Positions 1-7,752 of a stretch of 51,131 nt of DNA are shown piece after piece (the first letter of the stretch is position 1; every line of letters begins with the position of its first letter). The translations under genes and the position numbers were made by a program. The notes beneath the pieces were generated by a model. It was given only the letters and a program-made list of their open reading frames with translations, did not search any database and was not told the DNA's origin. Location of the stretch: the NCBI GenBank assembly GCA_964373855.1, contig CAYJWL010000001.1, forward strand, positions 1-51,131. Direction: 5' to 3'. Source of the stretch: CAYJWL01 sp964373855 (GTDB lineage Bacteria > Patescibacteriota > Andersenbacteria > UBA10190).

Positions 1-62
1 CCGCGGCCTAGATTTTCTAGACTCTAAAGTGTTAACAACGCGTTACGATTAAACAGAGTAAT

Positions 63-90
63 TTGACATAATTGTCAGGAGGTTTATAAT
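63..90 (+). promoter_or_regulatory. Consensus sigma70-type promoter
   Basis: TTGACA (63-68) and TATAAT (85-90) both match the consensus exactly and are separated by 16 nt. The predicted transcription start is about 96-98. No convincing gene follows; an intrinsic terminator lies at 321-346, so the likely product is a short RNA. A second promoter in this window (6208-6235) has the same 16-nt spacing. Confidence 0.7.
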
Positions 91-96
91 GCACGT

Positions 97-346
97 GACA
101 CACCTAATAGTGTCTGTAGATGTGTGCCTATTGTGGGCGCACTCCTAACAATCTTTCCTACGGAGATCTGCTCACTATGGCCGACACCGAACTCGGCACG
201 CGCCCGGGCACCTGGACATCACTCGCCACGTAATCGACTTGGCAACGGACGCACCAGGTGTGGGAAATTTTTTCAGGCTTCCAGATCGGCGCCATCTATG
301 GCATCTGATCGTTTGTTCACCCCGGCTTTTTGTCGGGTCTTTTTTT
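97..346 (+). ncRNA. Candidate structured non-coding RNA of about 250 nt
   Basis: The interval is bounded by a perfect-hexamer promoter (63-90) and an intrinsic terminator (321-346). It contains several possible stems seen directly: GACAC/GTGTC at the 5' end (about 97-114), GCCGA/TCGGC near 182-199, and CACCTGG near 210 with CCAGGTG near 253 closing a long internal arm. A competing long-range pairing, CACACCT near the 5' end with AGGTGTG, would bring the ends together. Frames through it give low-quality short ORFs. I do not recognise tmRNA, RNase P, SRP or 6S signatures, so the family is unknown. It could instead be a long 5' leader with a premature terminator controlling the GT39 gene that starts at 374. 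Confidence 0.45.
321..346 (+). terminator. Intrinsic terminator
   Basis: CCCGGC (321-326), TTTTT loop, GTCGGG (332-337) forms a 6-bp stem with one G-T wobble, followed by TCTTTTTTT. It ends the candidate RNA and lies 27 nt before the ATG at 374. Confidence 0.7.
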
Positions 347-373
347 ATCCTGAAAGAGTGGTACTCTGCGGTC

Positions 374-2488
374 ATGCAAATTATCGGGAAAATTCGGCCG
401 TTTCTTGTTACCCATAGGTGGGATGTCATTACCGCGCTTATTATTTTTGTTGTAGCTGCCGTCCCGCGGCTGATCGATTTGGGCGTCTTCCTTACAGCCG
501 ATGAAAAAAATTGGATCGGCCGTTCATACGAATTTATCCGGGCATTTAAGGACTGGCGGTTTAATGACATGTTGCAAACGACCCACCCCGGGGTAACTAC
601 AATGTGGTTATCCGGCCTGGCCGTGACAGCCAAGATGATTCTAAGCAGCGTACCTTTTTCATTCCGTAATCTTATTTATTTCGTGACGGCTGCCCAATTT
701 CCGATTGCGCTGATGAATGCCATGGCCGTACCGGCCATGTACCTTTTGCTTCGGCAAGTACTTCCCAAAAACTGGCTCATTCCGGTTCTCGCCAGCCTAT
801 TTATCGCTTTAGACCCGTTGTTTATTGGCTATTCCCGCGTAGCCCACGCTGACGCGCTTCTTGCCAGTCTGCTGTTTCTTGCCGCTCTGACGACGATTCT
901 CTATATCCAGCGAGGCTACCAACGAAGTTGGCTTATCGCTTCCTCCGTGCTATCCGTACTGGCGATACTGACTAAGTTTCCGGGATTGTTTATCGTGCCC
1001 TTTTTTGTGTTGACAGTATTAGCCAAGGAAAAGGCCGGTTTGTTCACTAAACAGGTTTTGGCTGCGCGAGCCAGAGATTTCATTATCTGGACTCTGCTAA
1101 TGTCTATTATTTTCTTACTCGCCTGGCCGGCGCTTATATGGGTGGATAATCCAGCCGGAAACGTGTACACAGTACAGCGCGACCTTGGGCGGGCGGCTTT
1201 GACGCCGCATCACATGACTGAAGACTACTCGGTCGACAGCGGCCATTACCCGGCCGCGCTCCTGACGAGAACAAATCCTGTGGCGCTTATTTTTTCTGTA
1301 GCCTTTGTCGTTTGGCTGTTAGGCACGCTCATGCACCTGTGGAATATTAGAAGCGGAACAGGTGAAAGAACAGAGGTGGCCGCGCTCGCCGGCGTTGATG
1401 AACGGCGATTTCTATGGCTAATAATCTCTTATGCTTTCTGGTTTGTCGTGATGATGACACTGGTAGCGAAGAAGGGGGATAGGTATATTCTGCCTGTCTT
1501 CCCGGCGATAGATCTCATGGCAGCCTTGGGCGTAATTATCACGGGTGCAGCAATTGCCCGTATATGGAAGATGGGGGCGACAAACCTGAAAATAGCGATG
1601 CTTGTGCTTCCAGTTATTTCCGTTTTGTATCTGGGCACAGTGGTTATCCGATATCATCCGTATGCTATCGCTTACAGCAACCCATTCTTCCCGGACAACC
1701 TAAGCCAGGAGCTGGGCTGGGGCGAGGGACTGGAACAGGTTGGCGCCTGGCTGGCGCAAAATGCGCCGGACGCTGTGGTAGCCTCCTGGTATCCCGAAGA
1801 GCTCGCGGCCTATACATCAGCGCAGGTGGCGCATATCAACGCGCATCAGCAGGGGAGAATCAGGTATGTTGTTCTTTACCGCAACATGTTTGGGCGCGCG
1901 CCTGATCATCCGGCGAACGATTTTATCGATGAGTATTATAAGAAAAGGAAGCCGGTTTATGTTGCGTATGTTACCGGGAAGGAATTTGCCTGGGTGTATG
2001 AGAAGCAGGTATTTGAACGGGTCGTGGGCGAAATAACACCGCAGCTGCGGACCGGGCAGGAAGTGCAGGTAACGCACAACGATCTGGTAGGTCTTGATAT
2101 ATTGGCAGCCACATATAATGGCCGGGCAACCGCCGGCGATCTTATTATTGAGCTTAAAGAACAAGTGGGCGGCCGACTAATACAGCGCTGGGAATTACCC
2201 GTGGCTACGATTGAGAATGACCGCTGGATTACAGTGTCATTGCCGGAGCCGCTGCAGTTAAGTGGGCAAGAGATGCTGGTCGAAATATATGGGCGGGGCA
2301 CAACCAGCGGCAATGCACCCACGGTTCGCTATACCCAGGATTTTAACTATCGGCCGACTGATATCATTCTCTCTAATACAGGAGTGCTGGCGGATGTGGA
2401 TACAAAAAAGGGGGATTTGGCTGTGCGCCTGCGCTACCAGGTGAACGGACAGACGGCGAGTGAAGAAGACACGAAACTGCTGGAGTAA
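374..2488 (+). CDS. GT39/ArnT-like membrane glycosyltransferase
   Basis: Predicted multi-pass GT-C glycosyltransferase of the PMT/ArnT (GT39) type, 704 aa, which would transfer a sugar from a polyprenyl-phosphate donor on the outer face of the membrane. After the first membrane segment comes the acidic pair of the family (ADEK, D43-E44), then HPGVTT (about 71-76). About ten hydrophobic segments follow up to about residue 430, then a soluble extracytoplasmic C-terminal domain rich in beta strands. The ATG at 374 is chosen because the 45-residue upstream extension overlaps the terminator at 321-346 and is not protein-like; no Shine-Dalgarno sequence is visible. It is a clear paralogue of the gene at 19802-21247 (shared ADEK, HPGVTT, LGWGEGL and HPYA-AY motifs). 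The acceptor is unknown. It converges on the YfhO-type gene, with stops 10 bp apart. Confidence 0.8.
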   Translation: MQIIGKIRPFLVTHRWDVITALIIFVVAAVPRLIDLGVFLTADEKNWIGRSYEFIRAFKDWRFNDMLQTTHPGVTTMWLSGLAVTAKMILSSVPFSFRNLIYFVTAAQFPIALMNAMAVPAMYLLLRQVLPKNWLIPVLASLFIALDPLFIGYSRVAHADALLASLLFLAALTTILYIQRGYQRSWLIASSVLSVLAILTKFPGLFIVPFFVLTVLAKEKAGLFTKQVLAARARDFIIWTLLMSIIFLLAWPALIWVDNPAGNVYTVQRDLGRAALTPHHMTEDYSVDSGHYPAALLTRTNPVALIFSVAFVVWLLGTLMHLWNIRSGTGERTEVAALAGVDERRFLWLIISYAFWFVVMMTLVAKKGDRYILPVFPAIDLMAALGVIITGAAIARIWKMGATNLKIAMLVLPVISVLYLGTVVIRYHPYAIAYSNPFFPDNLSQELGWGEGLEQVGAWLAQNAPDAVVASWYPEELAAYTSAQVAHINAHQQGRIRYVVLYRNMFGRAPDHPANDFIDEYYKKRKPVYVAYVTGKEFAWVYEKQVFERVVGEITPQLRTGQEVQVTHNDLVGLDILAATYNGRATAGDLIIELKEQVGGRLIQRWELPVATIENDRWITVSLPEPLQLSGQEMLVEIYGRGTTSGNAPTVRYTQDFNYRPTDIILSNTGVLADVDTKKGDLAVRLRYQVNGQTASEEDTKLLE

Positions 2489-2498
2489 GTTAAGAGTA

Positions 2499-5399
2499 TT
2501 AAGCACTTTTGGTCTGCCTTGCACCGATAAGGCTGGCGGTACATAACAGCGCGCAGACTAAAAGACCTGCGATCGTCAGAACTTTAGCCGATTCAACGGC
2601 CGGAGAAAAGTAGCGGAAAGAAACCATATGGTCACCGGCGGGGACGAGCGCCGCCTTAAACACGGAAAACGCGCTTAGGCTTAAGGCGGGTTTGTCATCA
2701 ATAAATGTCAGCCATTGGGGTGTAGTTGAGTCTGTTACAACCAGCCAGGCATCTTCCCGGCTCGAGGTGGCAATATCTATTCTGGTTGGTTCATACCTGA
2801 CGATATTTGATTTCGCTAGCAGAGGGGCAAAGCTGTGTTCTGGAATTTGGGCAGGCGGAGTCTCTCCGTTAAATAACAGCAGCTGATCTGGCCTAAATTC
2901 TCCGCTTAACAAAGCCCTTCTTGTATCATCAGCCGCGGGCTCGAACATAGCATTCCGTACCATAAACGCTTTGGGATAGGCTTGAGGATTTTTATAGAGC
3001 CGCAGGCGCTTGCTGCCGACCGTCTTTTCCTCAACTGGTTCATACCCAGCTTCTATCATCGGATCATCAGCGTTATCGGGAACAATTTGCGTAAGGTGAG
3101 TTATACCAGCCAGATTAATTATTTCTCGATTTCCCGCCAGAGCGCGAATGCCCTCGACGCCAAACGCTTCCCGATCATTTGCCAAAAATGTCTCAATAAA
3201 TTCCCGGTACGGACCGATACCGAGCGCGCCTATCCAGCGGCCGGAGCTTAGACCGGAAGTAGCCTGCATGTGTCTGAGCATCAGGTCTTTTTCAATATCA
3301 ATGCTGGCAACATCCTCGCTATCCCAAACAAGTTTGAAGGGCTTTACCGAACCCTCCAGTTGAGCTGGCGTGGCGCCTGCTACCCGGACGAAGTAGGCAT
3401 ACTGCTCTGGTTGGTCAGCCGGGCGATATGTAAAGCGAATGTTGCTGGTGTCTTCGCTGGCAAAAGTCAGCAGCAGGGCCGTGTTGTCTGCAATCGTTAC
3501 ATTCGGACATATTGGCAGCACGTTATTTTTGGGAACTTGCTTGGTGTGCAGAGTTTTTTCATAGAGCGGCTGCTCGTCCCAGCCAGTGCGCAGTGAAATA
3601 CGTAATGAACCGGGTTCGCTTTGGCCAATTTGGACAGGGAATAGTAAGCAGGTCGTGTGCTGCGACCAGATGATGGGCTGGTGCAGCGTTAGTTTTGCCG
3701 AGACCGGTTCAGTCAGTCTACTATTTGCCCGCTCACTTTCAGCAACAGCTAAAGCATCGCTGGCATATAGGCGAGCTGGCAGTCCGGTATCTCTAGCATA
3801 TGATTGGAGAGCTGGAGCGAAAACCGGTTCAGCCAGAGCTGCCGCCCGGGGGACAAGCGGATTGTAATTCCAGCCGTAGAAAAGAAGAGTTCCAGCGCTC
3901 GTAACCAAGATTAGTAAAGGCAACCATGTTTGTCCAAAGCGCGTATTTTGCAGAAAAAGGGTGGCAGTAAAGACGGCAAAGCCGATAACGATTAACCAGC
4001 CGGCAGCAAGGGAAAAGTTGCCCTGCTCGTTCAGGTCCACCGATCCTGGAGCAGTAATAATTTGCAGGAAAAAGGGCAGTACGAGAATGACCGCGAGCAC
4101 AACACCAGCCAGCCAGCCGATAGCCCGACTCAATCTGGGCAGTTCTTTAGGGGAAGCAGTTTGCTCCAGGCCAATTGCTGCCAGAATGGCAATGCCAACA
4201 TCAACAAAGTAGACAAACCGACCAGGTACGGTAATTGAGCTTAGCCAGTGCGATTCAACCATCAGGCGATAGAGCGGCGAATATGATCCAAGCATGAAGA
4301 CAATCCCGGAGACAAAGAGAAGACTGCCGAATACCAGGTCGGCTGGCCATTTCTTCCAGGACGTAATTGCCAGTCCAGCCAGCAGCAAAGGAATAATGCC
4401 TGTATACGCCGCCAATTCCCGAAAGCTTTTTGCACCCCAGTATACTTCGTGATCGCCGTAAAAATATGGGAACAAAAGCGTGATGGCATGTGAGGGCGGG
4501 TAACTGAACTCATATAACTCCGGTGTCGGCAGATCAGCTGATCTGTCGGTTGAGGGAAGAAATTCCAGCAGCGGCAATACAGCAAATGAAGCGATGGCAG
4601 CAAATAAACTGGCGGCTAGGACAGTTAATGCGAGAGTTTTAATAATGGATCGTTGGAAAAGAAAACGTCCGGCAGGCATTACCAGTTCAAAAGCCGATGT
4701 CCGGCGCCGATTTTTATTGATCTCATATCGTTTGGCTCTGGCCATTCCGGCGAAGCGGATGACACCAAAGATTACGCCGATGATCAGCGTATAAAGCGCG
4801 ACTTGCGGTTGTCCGCTCATCGGAATAGTCGCTGCCACCAGAGCCAAAATTGCGGTCCGGGCTAAAGTCGGTTTTGTCACGAACAGATCAATGGTCAGTA
4901 GCAGCCACGGCAGAAGCATGGTGGCCGTGTAAAAATTCACGTGATTGAGATGCCCAACATGCCAACCGGAAAAGACAAAGATAATGGCACCAAGGGCTGC
5001 AGCTAATTGGCCAAGTTGCCGCCGGCGCAGGAAGGCAAACATCCCGACAAGGCCAACGGCAAAGTAAACCAGAATAGATATCTGCAGCAGAATTATCGGA
5101 TGCAGGCGGAATGTGCGGAGCAAGACGTGGAGCGGTGTAAAGAAGCCGAGTTGTCCCCAGGCCATGAGCGGCTGTCCGAAGCCGAAGACATTGCTCCATT
5201 GGGGAAGCTGCCATTGGTGTTGAAACTGGGCGTAGACATGTTCGAGCGGGTAATAAATGTTTTTTAAATCGTCGATGAAGTATATCTGGCCGGCGAATAA
5301 TGTCCGGCTGAAAAAAATGAGCCAGGTCAGAAAAATTACAGACAACCCTATTTTGTTTGTTTTGAGTAAGCCGATTGCTCGTGGCAGTAATTGCTTCAT
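2499..5399 (-). CDS. YfhO-family GT-C membrane protein
   Basis: A 966-aa protein with about a dozen transmembrane helices in the first 520 residues, then a large extracytoplasmic domain and a final membrane helix. The first loop carries the double aspartate FIDDLK (D43-D44), expected of a GT-C catalytic site, followed by GFGQP and WGQLGFFTP. The C-terminal motif (STTPQW, a short beta hairpin, VPAGDH, FRY) is typical of YfhO. In Listeria and Bacillus, YfhO transfers sugar from an undecaprenyl-phosphate donor made by a CsbB-type GT2 to lipoteichoic acid; the acceptor here is unknown. It aligns with the 912-aa protein at 14313-17051 along its length, so the two are paralogues. A weak promoter-like pair lies just upstream. 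Confidence 0.82.
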   Translation of the reverse strand: MKQLLPRAIGLLKTNKIGLSVIFLTWLIFFSRTLFAGQIYFIDDLKNIYYPLEHVYAQFQHQWQLPQWSNVFGFGQPLMAWGQLGFFTPLHVLLRTFRLHPIILLQISILVYFAVGLVGMFAFLRRRQLGQLAAALGAIIFVFSGWHVGHLNHVNFYTATMLLPWLLLTIDLFVTKPTLARTAILALVAATIPMSGQPQVALYTLIIGVIFGVIRFAGMARAKRYEINKNRRRTSAFELVMPAGRFLFQRSIIKTLALTVLAASLFAAIASFAVLPLLEFLPSTDRSADLPTPELYEFSYPPSHAITLLFPYFYGDHEVYWGAKSFRELAAYTGIIPLLLAGLAITSWKKWPADLVFGSLLFVSGIVFMLGSYSPLYRLMVESHWLSSITVPGRFVYFVDVGIAILAAIGLEQTASPKELPRLSRAIGWLAGVVLAVILVLPFFLQIITAPGSVDLNEQGNFSLAAGWLIVIGFAVFTATLFLQNTRFGQTWLPLLILVTSAGTLLFYGWNYNPLVPRAAALAEPVFAPALQSYARDTGLPARLYASDALAVAESERANSRLTEPVSAKLTLHQPIIWSQHTTCLLFPVQIGQSEPGSLRISLRTGWDEQPLYEKTLHTKQVPKNNVLPICPNVTIADNTALLLTFASEDTSNIRFTYRPADQPEQYAYFVRVAGATPAQLEGSVKPFKLVWDSEDVASIDIEKDLMLRHMQATSGLSSGRWIGALGIGPYREFIETFLANDREAFGVEGIRALAGNREIINLAGITHLTQIVPDNADDPMIEAGYEPVEEKTVGSKRLRLYKNPQAYPKAFMVRNAMFEPAADDTRRALLSGEFRPDQLLLFNGETPPAQIPEHSFAPLLAKSNIVRYEPTRIDIATSSREDAWLVVTDSTTPQWLTFIDDKPALSLSAFSVFKAALVPAGDHMVSFRYFSPAVESAKVLTIAGLLVCALLCTASLIGARQTKSA

Positions 5400-5411
5400 T
5401 TGCCTAGGAAT

Positions 5412-5439
5412 ATCATAGCCCAGGCATCTCTTTTACAAA
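5412..5439 (-). promoter_or_regulatory. Weak putative promoter of the YfhO-type gene
   Basis: On the minus strand TATGAT (5412-5417) is preceded by TTTGTA (5434-5439) at 16-nt spacing, or TTGTAA at 15 nt. The -10 is good and the -35 poor. The -35 overlaps the T-tract of the terminator of the upstream gene. Predicted leader is only a few nucleotides. Confidence 0.3.
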
Positions 5440-5466
5440 AACAAAAAAGCCAGTTCCTCGCTGGCT
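5436..5466 (-). terminator. Intrinsic terminator of the 221-aa unknown gene
   Basis: Minus strand: AGCCAG, 7-nt loop, CTGGCT (5448-5466), followed by a T-rich tract interrupted once by G (5447-5436). It starts 12 nt after the stop codon at 5479. Confidence 0.8.
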
Positions 5467-5478
5467 GGTGTTGCGCGG

Positions 5479-6144
5479 TTAGTAGTAAAGAACAACACCT
5501 CTCGCGTCAGAACAGCTCCATCCTGTTACTGCCAACAAGTGCTGCCTGTCGAGATATAAGTGATCCCGTCTGAAGAGGCTGATGATGGGCTGGTCTTTGG
5601 CTTCCGTAAACAAGGCAAGTGCTCCCCGAAAGACTTCAACATATTGGAACCGCCATCCCTTATTCTCATCATCAGGTTTCAGGAGAAAAGCGGGTGTGTC
5701 CTCACCGTCCCTCACATCCAGGATGTGTAGTTCGTAATCGTGTCCCTCGCCAAGACTTATGGGCTGTTCGATTCGGCGGCGGATAGTGAAACCGCTGGCG
5801 GGCTGATTGGGAAACCGCGCCCACCACGTTCGGCTAACTTCATCTGGCAGGTCAACACTTGCCGGGTACTGCATGTTGTACGTTTTTGAGTACGTACAGC
5901 GGAAGTATCCATCCATCACCATGACGAACTCTTTTATGCCACCCGGACGAGCCGCCGCCAGATGTCCATTTTCATACTTTTTAGGATGGCCAAACCAAGT
6001 CTTGAATTGAAATAAATTTGAGTATCCAGGCGCGCCTTTTGGCTGTTGATCACCAATTGTCCAAATTCCATAATGGCCGCTGTTTGCTTCTTCAAGGGTT
6101 AGCTTCCCAGGGTATGCACCTTTCGCGGGTTGCTCTTTCCTCAC
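5479..6144 (-). CDS. Unknown 221-aa soluble protein
   Basis: I do not recognise this family. The product is hydrophilic, lacks a signal peptide or membrane helix, and is rich in aromatic and charged residues, with beta-strand-like stretches (FTIRRRIEQPIS, HDYELHILDVRDGED). A cupin-like or small beta fold is possible but no catalytic motif is visible. The start is GTG at 6144, fixed by a strong Shine-Dalgarno sequence (GAGGAGG, 7 nt upstream). It is a single-gene unit: a near-consensus promoter (6208-6235) gives a leader of about 57 nt, and an intrinsic terminator follows the stop. Strong translation signals and its own terminator set it apart from the glycan genes, many of which lack Shine-Dalgarno sequences. 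Confidence 0.75.
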   Translation of the reverse strand: MRKEQPAKGAYPGKLTLEEANSGHYGIWTIGDQQPKGAPGYSNLFQFKTWFGHPKKYENGHLAAARPGGIKEFVMVMDGYFRCTYSKTYNMQYPASVDLPDEVSRTWWARFPNQPASGFTIRRRIEQPISLGEGHDYELHILDVRDGEDTPAFLLKPDDENKGWRFQYVEVFRGALALFTEAKDQPIISLFRRDHLYLDRQHLLAVTGWSCSDARGVVLYY

Positions 6145-6207
6145 GATCTGTCCTCCTCTTATCTGGAAATTTATTGGCTATTGGAATGTTCAACGTACAG
6201 CCAATCA

Positions 6208-6235
6208 ATTATATAGAGATCAATCCTAAAGTCAA
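6208..6235 (-). promoter_or_regulatory. Near-consensus promoter for the 221-aa gene
   Basis: Minus strand TTGACT (6230-6235), 16-nt spacer, TATAAT (6208-6213). The predicted start is near 6201, about 57 nt before the GTG at 6144. Confidence 0.72.
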
Positions 6236-6262
6236 TCTAAGCCGGGCGCGTATTGGGCGTGT

Positions 6263-6289
6263 AAAAAAAGGCCGCATTTTTTTGCGGCC
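6263..6289 (-). terminator. Intrinsic terminator after the small ORF / IMPase operon
   Basis: Minus strand GGCCGCA (6283-6289), 6-nt A-rich loop, TGCGGCC (6270-6276), then seven T (6269-6263). It lies directly after the TGA of the 76-codon frame (6297-6299). Confidence 0.82.
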
Positions 6290-6296
6290 GGTGTGA

Positions 6297-6527
6297 TCAT
6301 GCTGTACGAATGATGTCGACTCCCAAGCAGGTAATCTCGGATTTGACATAAGGGTGCCATCCAGCCGTTCTCAACGTATGTCCGGATGCGGGTGAGCTCC
6401 TCCTCGATATGCTGCCAGCGGAGCATATTCCGGGCACAAATTGCGCCATGGAGTCGGGGAAATCACGATTTCCTTGCTGGACGCACACAATCTCAAACAG
6501 TTCTAAAATGTTTGGATCGCCGGTCAT
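6297..6527 (-). CDS. Small coupled ORF of unknown function, possibly frameshifted
   Basis: The ATG at 6527 has one of the strongest ribosome-binding sites in the window (AAGGAGG) and overlaps the TAA of the phosphatase gene (TAATG), so translation is almost certainly coupled. This frame gives 76 aa, and its TGA lies just before the intrinsic terminator. The first 33 residues look protein-like, but the rest is Ser/Arg/Gly-rich and poor. From about 6440 the -1 frame (ATG at 6426) reads as a much better amphipathic protein (MLRWQHIEEELTRIR, then YVENGWM), but that frame runs through the terminator to 6232. Either this is a genuine 76-aa protein or a single-base change has split a slightly longer gene. 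No family recognised. Confidence 0.5.
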   Translation of the reverse strand: MTGDPNILELFEIVCVQQGNRDFPDSMAQFVPGICSAGSISRRSSPASGHTLRTAGWHPYVKSEITCLGVDIIRTA

Positions 6528-7315
6528 TATGTGCCTCCTTTTCTGCCTGGCCAGTGGGTCGTGTAAGTCACAACTTCTTGAGCTAACTCTCGGGTGACTG
6601 CCCACACCCAGTCCATGGCGATTAAATTCCATTGGAGCGGTGATCCGTCAGGTGCGCAGGCCACGCCGCCTGCTTCTTCGATGATGAGCGAGCCGGCGGC
6701 TGCGTCCCAGATCTTAGCCACGTTGAGGTTGAAATACATGCCGGTCTCCTTTGTGACAATGGCACGGGCGCCCCACACAGCCACCATCATGCTGCGCACA
6801 TTGAATTGTTTGGATAGCGGCTGCAGAACTTCAGGCACAGTCCAAGGGCCGATGTCGGTACCGATCATGGTTTTATCGAGCGGTCTGTCCCAGGATAGTT
6901 GTGGCATTCTTTTTTCGTTGACGAACCATCCTGCTCCGCGGGTGGCACGTAAGAGCACGTCATCATCTGGAAAATAGATAACGCCGTGAACTGGCCGGCC
7001 ATCGCGCAGGGTGCACAGTGTAATGCCGTATTCCCGGCAACCGCTGAAGTAGGCTCCAGTCCCGTCAACCGGATCGACGACGGTGCAGTTAGGGGGCACG
7101 GTTTCCGCATTTGCCTGTTCCTCGGCAATAATGGTTTCTCCGGGATGTGCCCTACGCAGGAGCTGAATTGCCAGTGCCTGCGATTTGATATCCGCCGACG
7201 TATAAAAGTGGGCGCCAAACGTCTCGTCCTTATCTTGAGGCGCCAAATCACCTCGTTGGAGATCGCGCAGTAGGGTACCGCATCTTTTAGCCGTATCTAT
7301 CAGGGTCTCAATCAT
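6527..7315 (-). CDS. Inositol-monophosphatase-family sugar/nucleotide phosphatase
   Basis: A 262-aa protein with all three signatures of the Mg-dependent, Li-sensitive phosphatase fold: GETIIAEE (about 59-66), DPVDGT (D81 and D84) and the late WDAAAG motif (W203-D204). Family members hydrolyse inositol or other sugar monophosphates, fructose-1,6-bisphosphate or 3'-phosphoadenosine 5'-phosphate; the substrate cannot be told here. Length is normal. The ATG at 7315 is chosen because AAAGGA lies just upstream and a 39-residue extension to 7432 would cross the predicted promoter (7365-7393) and add unrelated residues. It forms a two-gene operon with the small ORF at 6297-6527 (TAATG overlap), ended by the terminator at 6263-6289. 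Confidence 0.88.
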   Translation of the reverse strand: MIETLIDTAKRCGTLLRDLQRGDLAPQDKDETFGAHFYTSADIKSQALAIQLLRRAHPGETIIAEEQANAETVPPNCTVVDPVDGTGAYFSGCREYGITLCTLRDGRPVHGVIYFPDDDVLLRATRGAGWFVNEKRMPQLSWDRPLDKTMIGTDIGPWTVPEVLQPLSKQFNVRSMMVAVWGARAIVTKETGMYFNLNVAKIWDAAAGSLIIEEAGGVACAPDGSPLQWNLIAMDWVWAVTRELAQEVVTYTTHWPGRKGGT

Positions 7316-7364
7316 GATATGTTCCTTTGTTGAGCGTACAAACACGTTGACTGCCCGAACAGGG

Positions 7365-7393
7365 ACAGTAGCACAGAAGAGGATATGTGCCAA
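7365..7393 (-). promoter_or_regulatory. Putative promoter of the phosphatase operon
   Basis: Minus strand TTGGCA (7388-7393), 17-nt spacer, TACTGT (7365-7370). It would give a leader of about 43 nt that includes the AAAGGA site before the ATG at 7315. Confidence 0.5.
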
Positions 7394-7571
7394 GACAAAA
7401 TCGCCGTGCATGTTTCGCCGGGCGATGTACAAGTTTGGTCACTAGATGATCAAGGAGAATTTTTTACGGGCGTCCACTGGTTGGGATAACCGTGGCAATC
7501 CCGGAGCGATACCGCAGCTAGGCGTGCCGACCGCGGATACAATACCCAGAGCTTCGCGATGAGGTTCGGAC

Positions 7572-7698
7572 TTCCCCGCTGGCCGCATGTCAGGCTGCAG
7601 TGCGGCCTAAATGGCGGATTGTCCTCTCGCCCGAAAAGATGGCGGCTTTCTGGTTTAGGTGCATCAGTGCAGAGTAATGTGTGCTGTCAGGCGGGGAA
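7572..7698. repeat. Nested inverted repeat in a 437-bp gene-free stretch
   Basis: Between the phosphatase start (7315) and the oxidoreductase stop (7753) there is no convincing ORF. TTCCCCGC (7572-7579) pairs with GCGGGGAA (7691-7698). Inside, GGCCGCA (7581-7587) pairs with TGCGGCC (7601-7607) around a small CAG/CTG stem. There is no T-run on either strand, so it is not an intrinsic terminator. It resembles the nested palindromes at 8957-8997 and 9052-9194. Confidence 0.6.
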
Positions 7699-7752
7699 TC
7701 TGCCAGCCGGCCGCTAGTGTGAAGTGTTTATTTGAAAGAACCAGTACTTTGT

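Noticed and set aside
89..148. 19-codon ORF with AGGAGG 6 nt upstream
   Set aside because: The ribosome-like site lies between the -35 and -10 of a perfect promoter, upstream of the predicted transcript start, so it would not be transcribed from it; the peptide has no recognisable feature.
175..633. Minus-strand ORF opposite the candidate RNA and GT39 gene
   Set aside because: Antisense shadow; no ribosome site and no membrane or domain pattern.
7581..7607. Hairpin identical in stem to the terminator at 6270
   Set aside because: No T-run follows on either strand, so it is not called as an intrinsic terminator.
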